From Chytridium lagenaria (lineage: Eukaryota > Chytridiomycota > Chytridiomycetes > Chytridiales > Chytridiaceae): a DNA stretch of 64,000 nucleotides. A model generated the notes under the pieces. That model was not told the DNA's origin. It saw nothing but the letters and a program-made list of their open reading frames with translations, and searched no databases. Position numbers and translations under genes: made by a program. Location of the stretch: NCBI GenBank assembly GCA_025449115.1, contig JAHLKC010000010.1, positions 62,001 through 126,000 on the forward strand, in the 5' to 3' direction. The first letter of the stretch is position 1. Every line of letters begins with the position of its first letter. Positions 57,286 through 64,000 of this stretch are shown piece after piece.

Positions 57286-57381
57286 GGTGGCCTAAGGAGA
57301 GTACTCGGCTAGGACGGCACACTCTCCAAAGGTAGAGCCTCCATCAGACCGGCATAGCACCTGCGTACCATCCTGCTGACG
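57286..57381 (+). repeat. Degenerate direct repeat, copy 2
   Basis: Second copy of the repeat at 56970-57050, about 316 bases downstream in the same orientation, with a few substitutions and one insertion (aggacggcacactct). Non-coding; possibly part of a dispersed element. Confidence 0.75.
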
Positions 57382-57904
57382 ACACTGGAGAGATTGTGGC
57401 AGGTTTGAGTGTGAAAGCACATGCTTGGTAAGTTGAAAGAGGAGAGTTCGCCAACACATCCTGGACACAAGGGAAAAAAAATTTACGAGAATTTTAAGTT
57501 GAAGGAGGGAGTGACGATGTCTCCTCCTTTGAATGTGGATATGGTAATGGGCGATGATGGGGATGTCTCTTTAGAGGGTTTGAATGGTTAGATGGGATTG
57601 AAATCAATCGTTTTGGGGTTGGCTGACGTATGTTTGAAGTTTAGTCGGTTTAGTTTGATTTGGAATATTTTTGCTGCACCTTTACTTTTTTGTGAGAATT
57701 GAAAACATTTTTACGATGTACATTCAAAGTTGAAGTCGTTTTGAAGGTGAATCTAGCTGTATGGAATATTTTTCGCGTAATGAAACATTGAAATCTTTGG
57801 TATTACCAAGTTTAAATCTACAGGAAATCTACAGGAAAGCGTTCCTAATGACCTTTTTCGTTCACATTTTAATCTTCTAACGTCTATAGTTAACGGTATT
57901 ATCT

Positions 57905-58718
57905 TTGAATATGTTGTGCTTCCACCAGCAAATGCGAAACAGTGGCATTAATTCTTGTGCCAACTGTGCTGAACAAAACTTTGCCCATCCAAAACACAAA
58001 AGCTGCCAACACGGCAGCTGTCATTTCCCAGCTCGTCGGCACAACGCTTACGCCCTGAAGAGTATCTCCTCCCACTCCTCTTTCTCACCAACAATCCCAC
58101 CATCTCCGTACCGGCTTTTAAGTCCCCTCATTATCCAAAGTCAAGAAGCACGTCAGATTATAGATGTTCGCAAATATTGTTTAAACAACTACACAATCTT
58201 CAATGTCAAACCGTCAGTACATGCCACCCGTCCTCCTCTTCGACGAATTACGTATACTTGGGCTAAATTGGAAGACGCGAAAAGAGGATGCAAGAGACCA
58301 AAAGTGCGCGAAATACATCCGACTTTTTACGGCTTTCGGAACGTTCAAAACCTCATCTATCTAAAATACGGACGATAGCTTCACCTTTACAAAGCTGTGA
58401 GCACGTGGATATGGATTGCGGTGTCTCCATCAGTGATTATCATTACTCGTCCACGCTCCGTCGTCTTCTCTGCCAATTCGGTCTTGCAGAGAACCGCGAC
58501 TAGGGATCGCCTTCTGATGATGAGATTTTGAGGATTCGCTCGAGATGGATAGGGAAGTTCGACACAGAGACTTGTGGAAACGGATGGTGAAGAATGTGTA
58601 TGCTTCTAAGGAGGATGCTAGGAAGAGGGTGGAAAGGGATAAGTGGAGGGTTATGGCGAGGAAGATAGAAATTGGGTGTCCGTGTTGTGTGTGTGGGACT
58701 CTCCGCGATCAAGGGTGA
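57905..58718 (+). CDS. Unknown fragmentary gene
   Basis: An ATG-started frame at 57905-58378 (MLCFHQQMRNSGINSCANCA) overlaps alternative frames with more protein-like text (QLVGTTLTP, PEEYLLPLLFLTNNPTISV, MPPVLLFDELRILGLNWKTR), then DDEILRIRSRWIGKFDTE. A short clean frame at 58541-58718 reads MDREVRHRDLWKRMVKNVYA followed by SKEDARKRVERDKWRVMARK and a Cys cluster (GCPCCVCG). These may be pieces of one gene with indels, but no family is recognised and splicing is not resolved. Confidence 0.25.
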
Positions 58719-58968
58719 AAGTAAGACGAGGACAAGTGGTTGTGGGGTCGTGAGAATGAAAAGGATGAGAGGAGTTGATGCAGAGGATGTAATTGTAGAC
58801 TGAGATACCTGGATTTAAATAACTGAAATATATACTATCAGTTGCATCTTTTGCCAGCTGCACGTTAACAACATGCTTTGATCCTATCGTGGATTAGCCC
58901 AGCGGCAAGCCATGATGCATGCATGCAAGAAAAGTGCCGGTCATACTCATGACACGCCCGTCTTCCTG

Positions 58969-60171
58969 TCATGGGCAAGACGCGTGCTGAGGATGGATAC
59001 GTGAGCACACTTCTACAAACAAGTCTCTCAGCTTAGTGGTAGAAACCTGATCAGACTCCTTCAACCTTACTGCATGCGATCCTCCAATATCGGCGTAATC
59101 GAGTATTGGCCAAATAACTTCGCAAAGCTTCTCTTGCCTCTCCGAATAAGGTTTCTGAATGAGTGTGTCTCCATTCTCCATTAAGGTAGAGAAGATCAAA
59201 AAAAAACAATTTGATAGTGCCTTTCCCCGTTATTCACGTCATCCATGATTTCTCCGCGGCGGGTTGAAAAATCACGAACGGCTGAAAAGCTTGAACCCCA
59301 TCGCCTTTTTTGTTTGATATCAGCTCACCTTCTAGGATCGCGTCAAAAACTTCGATTTTCTTGCCTCTGCTTGATGAGATTTTGAAGCAAGAAGGTATAA
59401 TTCCTGAAGCGTGCTGTTTCTTCCACTTTTGAGGAATGGCAACCCTCTTGTTGGAAACATGGACCTAACTATTTAAAGCGTCAGGGTTGAACGCAATAGA
59501 AGAATAAGAAAGATGTGGGACAGAGTACCTGCATTCGTTCTCCATCATCCAAACCCCCAAGAAAAAAAACTCTCCACTCTGCAACCTGTGAACAGCTGGC
59601 CCGTATGCGAGATCACGGGTGGCACCCCTATGCGAGCTCAAAGGGCGAAGCTAATAAACTGGGAGTTTGCCTTTTCTTCTAATAGAAAATAACACCCTCA
59701 TAAACTGGGGCATAGAGCGCACCATCTTGTCCGATGTTTTGACGGATTCAGTGCTGTCGGAGTCGAACCCAAGAAAGAGTTTGTTGACGCCCTTACAAAT
59801 GTTTTGAAATTCGTGTCAAGACGCCCCATATTCATCATCAAAGCCTTAATTGAACTCCGGCCTCTTGACGCCGCCGCTTTTTACCCAAGAGACAAGCAAA
59901 AAAAGTCATATAAAGTCCGAAGCAAACGGATTGAAATAACATATTTGAAATGTCGGCACCTCACTACCATCCACAGCTCCAATCTTTGCAAAGCGATGCC
60001 TTGAATCCCTCAAAACCGTCTCCCCCAACCTCTCCAGTGCCGCTTCAAGTTTCGTCTGTGACCACATTTGTTTCCGAACATCAACCCAAGAAGAGTACGA
60101 GTTCCGGAAGAGCGAGCTTGAAGGGTCTGGATCTTTCACAGGATGAATCAAACTCGTTGAAGCAGAGATAG
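58969..60171 (-). pseudogene. Broken ATP-dependent DNA ligase-domain gene (fungal LIG4-like family)
   Basis: Pieces on the minus strand in order: SSLFRNSYSSWVDVRKQMWS and LEAALERLGETVLRDSRHRF (59906-60151); SDKMVRSMPQFMRVLF (about 59700); DDGERMQVHVSNKR (about 59470-59560); CFKISSSRGKKIEVFDAILE followed by GELIS (about 59330-59400); then YQIVFFDLLYLNGDTLIQKP and YSERQEKLCEVIWPIL (58969-59215). ERMQVHV, the EGE motif and VFFDLLYLNG...SERQ are, in order, what ATP-dependent ligase adenylation domains show. The KYDG-type active-site Lys segment is not visible in any frame. Multiple breaks and the missing motif argue for a pseudogene. The N-terminal limit could reach about 60540. Confidence 0.5.
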
Positions 60172-60961
60172 GAGGCCACCGATCGCCACCTATCGACTTC
60201 CGGATTCACTCGCTGTTGAAGTTGATGACGCAGTGTACAAGTTTTGGGTGAAGATGGAGGGGTGACGTGGAAGGTTTGGGAAACTTGGAAAGAGCATGAT
60301 CAGGGTAATTGAGCCTCCGTCGCCCAAGAAAGGACGGGCGTATCTGTCTGGATGGGAGCATGTAGAGTATGCGATTGCGACGGAGATGCAGGAGGTGGCT
60401 GGGACGCTGAAGGCGTGTTTACAGTGGGATGGAGAAGAAGGATTGACACGAACTCAGCGCGTCGCCATATATTTGCTACGCGTTTCCAAAGCGTATTCTC
60501 CACTCGTTTGTAATAATTAAAAGTCTGCTGTATTCGCAATTGGACGAGTACAAAACAAAAACCAGAGGGCTCTTAAAGCTAGTGCAAAATGAGTCAATAT
60601 GTCGTGAAACTTTAATAAACCAGATGGAAAGAGTCGAAAGAAATCCCCGCAGAAAAAAAAAAAAAGGGTGTGGACGAGCCCGTATGGCTATCCAAAAAAT
60701 ACAAGAGACTCAAGAACGTAAGATAAACAAGCGTCGGCAAGAACAAATGCACAAAGGGAGAGAGGAGAGAGATATAGGAGAAAATAACAGCAAAAAAAGC
60801 AGCAAATGAGGAAAAAGAAAAGGATGGAGTAAAACGGAACAGGGGAAAACGGTTTACGACTTAGACATACTGCAAATAATTAAGAAGAAGAAAGACAATC
60901 TTTGACATAAAAGGTGAGGGTTTAAAGACGCAGAAATGCCGCAGCCCCTTCTATCCATCCT
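60172..60961. other. Region between ligase remnant and SFP1-like gene
   Basis: Frames at 60296-60539 on both strands may be further ligase-gene N-terminal pieces. 60540-60960 is A/G-rich on the plus strand and probably the 3' flank of the SFP1-like gene. No independent gene supported. Confidence 0.3.
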
Positions 60962-63900
60962 TTAACACTCAACCCTTGCCAGCCCCCCGTAGCCGTACAT
61001 ACCCGCCGGCATCTGCACGTTTCCACCACCTCCATCCATTCCCTTCCCAACCTCCACATTCAAATATCCAGCAGCAACACCCCCATTATAGAGTGAATTA
61101 TTATCATTTTGATGCTGCTGCTGTGCGAAATTTGATCCGTCCGTTCCCAACCCCACCCCCCCAATCCCAAGGCCCGACAAGTAAGTAGCCATACCCCCGG
61201 GCCCTCCTTCAGCAGCCGCAGCCGAAAAGTCCATGTCAGAGTTCATTAGCCCCATAAATGGTGATGAAGATGCAGAGGAGTCAGAATGTACACCACCGCC
61301 AAGCATCGGCGAAGCTACCATCCCATTCCCTCCACCTATGCCAGATAGCCTATTAGACGAGTTGCCCATAGTATCAAGCCCCAACCCAATAGACGGGCCT
61401 CCAGCAACCCATTGTGAAGGATCCATCTGGGCTTGCGCAAGAATATTGGCTACCTGCTGTTGCTGCTGCTGCTGTTGCATCCCCATACCCCCATTCCCAG
61501 CAGCAAGTGAGGCCGCCAGCTGTTGCTGCACCATAGCTTGTTGTATCTGCAAAATTCTCTGCTGCTGGAGCTGTCTCTGCTGCATCTGAAGCAATGCCAT
61601 ATTGGTGGCAGCAGCAGCAGCAGCTGCAGCATTTGCGTTCCCTTCACTGTTCCCCTGCTGCATTTGCGATGGGTGCTGCATGAGTCTTTGCAAAAGCGCC
61701 TGTTGCGATCCAAACATATTAACGCCTGCCGGTGCATTCATAGCAACGCTCATCCCCGCATCTCCTATCTTAAACTCGTTCAAAAGAAGTCGCGGGTCGA
61801 TGTCCGGATGGCTGTGAACAATGTGATGTTTGAGCCCGGAAAGATTCTTGTGCGGTCTATAGCATCCAGTAGCGCGGCAAAGAAACGGCTTGGAAGTCAT
61901 CCCAGAAGAAGACGCCGTGCTACCCTCACCAGCTATTGAATCTTCTGAAACCATCATCGGACTGGGAGTGAGCCCTTGCACGTTCCCCATTCCCGCGAAA
62001 TTCGGACCCTGCACACCCTCCGTCTCCTCAATAACAATCGAGCCAGTAGGCATTCCTCCTCCCCAGCTATTCATAACACCGAGGCCCGCGACCTGCGCCG
62101 TCGACCCTGCCCCGGTTCCACGGGATATCTTCCCGTCTTCCGCAGGCACAAGCGACGGCGATGCAGATGCCGCCCCATGCCCATGTGCAAGAAGCATCTC
62201 TCCACCAGCGGCAACCCATTCCTCGTTGGAATGTCCACCGTGCTCCCGATGATACTTCAAGCCATTCCTATTCTTATATGTCTTGCCGCACCCTAGGACA
62301 GGACACCGGTAAGGCCGCGCACCATTCCCCACCACCACACCTGACGCCGAAGCCGGAGACGACGACCCCTCTGTTGGTGTATTAGGTGACACATTCGCAC
62401 TACCACCCACAATCGGCCCAGACCCAGGCCCAACAACAGCTTCACCCTCCCCTTCGCCTCCCTCCTCACCACTCGCACCTTTCTTTCTCTCATCCAGCTG
62501 TCGCCTAAGCTTATCAGCAGCCTCAGCTTCCTCCTTTTCCAACAAAAGATGTACATGTTGCTCTGCAAGCGCCAAAGCCGCTCTTTGTCTCGCAACCGCC
62601 TGCCTCGCAGCTTTCTGAACCTCCTTCATAGCTTCTGAAAGCGCGGCAGGATCATCAGGGTCGAAGTCCTCAGGGAGGTCGTCGAGGTTAGACAGCATTT
62701 GTCGGGCAGCCGCCTGCGCGAGTGCCTCGTCGGAAGGCGCGGATTTTGAGGTATCCACATCTTGAGATGTAGAAGGTGGCTTGACCTTCCCGGTGCTTAT
62801 ACTGGGGGACGGTGTGAGGTTAGATGTGGTCGACATGGCCCTTCCCGCTGCAGCTGCAGCCTTGATGCCGTCAGCGAGAAGAGAAGTTCCCACGCCACCT
62901 GTTGGGCTAAGCCCAGTCATTTGAGCGTTCGCAGATAGGGGAGATGGAGTAGCTGTCGATGACGGGTTCACTCCTCTTGACGTAACGAGTGTCTGCGCAT
63001 TTACGGTAACAGGCTGCACAAACTGAGTCCCAGCGGGCTGGTGTTGAGAAGGTACATTTAAATCTGCCATGATGGCATTCATCTGCGCTAGCAAAGCATT
63101 ATCCGTTGCCACCCCATCCTGAGATGGATTACCACGAGGCTGACGGAACCCTCCGCCCAGATCCAAGCTTCCAAATCCACTCTGCAGCTTCCCAACAGCC
63201 TGCGCGTGATGTGCAAGCTGTACAAGCTGATGAGCATGCATAACCTGCGCCATTTCTTGATCAGGTGTCATGTCAAACAAATTTACGGGTCGAAGAAGGT
63301 CCATTAACGCTGGGTAGCTCTCCAGCAGGAAGGACGAGCCAGACAAGCTGTTGCTCACGCTACCTCCTGTTGACATGGGTTCACAGCCGTCTCCTTCCTC
63401 TCTTTTTCCAATTGTGTCCTTAGAGCCCATCTCGACATCTACATCCATGCCACCCCCACCTCCCATCCGTACCGCTCTCGGGACTGCAAATGGCCTACTC
63501 ATATCAGCATTGCCCCCACCTCCAGCAGCAGCAGTTCCAGTCTCAACATTCATCCCCTCTGCCCCCCCTGAAACAACTGAACCATTAGCAGCGGCAAACG
63601 ACGCCGCTGCATCCCAAATATCTGCGAGATCCAGGCCTGAAAGGTTGAAATCATCCCGAAACCTCTTGAGCTCGGCCCCAGTATATGATCCGAGAGAAAA
63701 AGCTGCTGTCGAAAGATTCCTTTTGCCTCCTAACATTGCTTTGGACATTCCAGCACTCGGAGGTGTGGGCTGCGCTGCAAGAATAGCGCTTAAGTCCACA
63801 TCGGAATCCGTACCTCCAAACATCACATTCCCTTGGCCACCCATGCTAATACCCGCAAAACCAGAAGGTGCCCCAGCAAGCTTAGCAGAGGCCGCACCAG

Positions 63901-64000
63901 GTCCACCCATCATCATCATTTGACCCTGCTTCCTTTGCCGAAGAAGTCTCCTTCTCCGTCTCCGTCGCCGACGCTGTTTTTGATTTGATAAAGTAACATT
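60962..64000 (-). CDS. SFP1-like C2H2 zinc-finger transcription factor, 5' end possibly beyond window
   Basis: Uninterrupted frame of at least 985 codons from ATG 63917-63919 to TAA 60962-60964. It carries two separated zinc fingers of the SFP1 type: RPYRCPVLGCGKTYKNRNGL followed by KYHREHGGH (near 62250-62320), and KPFLCRATGCYRPHKNLSGL followed by KHHIVHSH (near 61800-61890). Between them lies a Gly/Ser linker. The N-terminal part is Gly/Met/Ala-rich with coiled-coil-prone KEVQKAARQAVARQRAALAL; the C-terminus is Gln/Ala/Gly-rich with a poly-Gln run. SFP1 controls ribosomal-protein genes in yeast; a growth-regulating role is inferred only. Upstream of the ATG the frame stays open to the window edge and encodes an Arg run (nine codons) followed by LLRQRKQGQ, so the true start may lie outside. 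Confidence 0.82.
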   Translation of the reverse strand, partial: NVTLSNQKQRRRRRRRRRLLRQRKQGQMMMMGGPGAASAKLAGAPSGFAGISMGGQGNVMFGGTDSDVDLSAILAAQPTPPSAGMSKAMLGGKRNLSTAAFSLGSYTGAELKRFRDDFNLSGLDLADIWDAAASFAAANGSVVSGGAEGMNVETGTAAAGGGGNADMSRPFAVPRAVRMGGGGGMDVDVEMGSKDTIGKREEGDGCEPMSTGGSVSNSLSGSSFLLESYPALMDLLRPVNLFDMTPDQEMAQVMHAHQLVQLAHHAQAVGKLQSGFGSLDLGGGFRQPRGNPSQDGVATDNALLAQMNAIMADLNVPSQHQPAGTQFVQPVTVNAQTLVTSRGVNPSSTATPSPLSANAQMTGLSPTGGVGTSLLADGIKAAAAAGRAMSTTSNLTPSPSISTGKVKPPSTSQDVDTSKSAPSDEALAQAAARQMLSNLDDLPEDFDPDDPAALSEAMKEVQKAARQAVARQRAALALAEQHVHLLLEKEEAEAADKLRRQLDERKKGASGEEGGEGEGEAVVGPGSGPIVGGSANVSPNTPTEGSSSPASASGVVVGNGARPYRCPVLGCGKTYKNRNGLKYHREHGGHSNEEWVAAGGEMLLAHGHGAASASPSLVPAEDGKISRGTGAGSTAQVAGLGVMNSWGGGMPTGSIVIEETEGVQGPNFAGMGNVQGLTPSPMMVSEDSIAGEGSTASSSGMTSKPFLCRATGCYRPHKNLSGLKHHIVHSHPDIDPRLLLNEFKIGDAGMSVAMNAPAGVNMFGSQQALLQRLMQHPSQMQQGNSEGNANAAAAAAAATNMALLQMQQRQLQQQRILQIQQAMVQQQLAASLAAGNGGMGMQQQQQQQQVANILAQAQMDPSQWVAGGPSIGLGLDTMGNSSNRLSGIGGGNGMVASPMLGGGVHSDSSASSSPFMGLMNSDMDFSAAAAEGGPGGMATYLSGLGIGGVGLGTDGSNFAQQQHQNDNNSLYNGGVAAGYLNVEVGKGMDGGGGNVQMPAGMYGYGGLARVEC

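Larger units (their letters stand above)
55681..57904. other. Non-coding repeat-rich zone
   Basis: 2.2 kb without a supportable gene. It contains a CG-rich palindrome (56085-56110), a TATA-like stretch (tttttatatatac near 56144-56156) and a degenerate tandemly spaced repeat (56970-57050 and 57286-57381). The frames at 56357-56551 and 56482-56715 lie on opposite strands and have no motif. This may be a remnant of a mobile element, but no transposase, reverse transcriptase or clear terminal repeats were found. Confidence 0.4.

Noticed and set aside
59740..59800. Possible tRNA B-box (ggagtcgaaccc)
   Set aside because: No matching A box, acceptor stem or anticodon arm could be folded around it.
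61000..62600. Plus-strand frames opposite the SFP1-like gene
   Set aside because: Poly-Gln/Ala/Gly coding sequence produces Cys/Leu-rich antisense frames; the minus-strand frame with two zinc fingers is the gene.

Overview
The window looks like nuclear DNA of a zoosporic early-diverging fungus, probably a chytrid. Genes are packed tightly on both strands, with many short GT...AG introns. The fungal-type content includes an SPX phosphate transporter, SUA5, LIN1/CD2BP2, MOG1, an SFP1-like and a CRZ1-like zinc-finger factor. It also holds genes expected only where a motile flagellum exists: a DRC9/IQCG-like axonemal subunit and a THEG-repeat protein. No rRNA, tRNA, CRISPR or prokaryotic features were seen.

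Layout. 1-1703: C-terminally cut DDX21-like nucleolar helicase (minus). 2192-2836: secreted-type CAP protein ending in KDEL. 3602-6782: SPX/SLC13 phosphate transporter. 7194-10330: CocE/NonD serine hydrolase with many frame breaks. 10450-13128: UFD1-like protein with zinc-finger, AZUL and UBA modules (minus). 13643-16170: Ala/Ser-rich C2H2 factor. 16687-17907: SUA5. 18316-20078: CCDC6-like coiled coil (minus). 20179-21162: thymine/uracil-DNA glycosylase. 21266-26685: a small protein, an unknown membrane protein and a FAM135-type lipase (all minus). 26891-28833: LIN1. 29264-30055: unknown Cys-containing protein. 30508-31495: cysteine dioxygenase (minus). 32326-33819: DRC9. 34558-36383: DDIAS/RPA-like zinc-ribbon protein. 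37036-39381: THEG-repeat protein (minus). 39746-40607: MOG1. 40674-41866: PECR-like reductase (minus), divergent with an aldo-keto reductase-like gene (41913-44034). 44388-47759: large polytopic membrane protein split by one in-frame TAA (minus).

49.2-60.9 kb is accessory and decayed: F-box/ankyrin remnants, a PHD-like fragment, an AT-rich remnant of an expanded fungal family, a non-coding repeat zone, an unknown ORF and a broken ATP-dependent DNA ligase-type gene. 60962-64000 returns to an intact SFP1-like factor that may run past the right edge.

The genes are mostly unrelated housekeeping functions, not a pathway. Two loose themes are protein quality control and nuclear transport (UFD1-AZUL-UBA, MOG1) and the flagellum (DRC9, THEG). 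The strongest whole-window signal is that at least nine conserved genes are interrupted by single-base length changes, mostly in homopolymer runs, while SUA5 and the SFP1-like gene are clean. I read these mainly as assembly indels, though some genes may be real pseudogenes.
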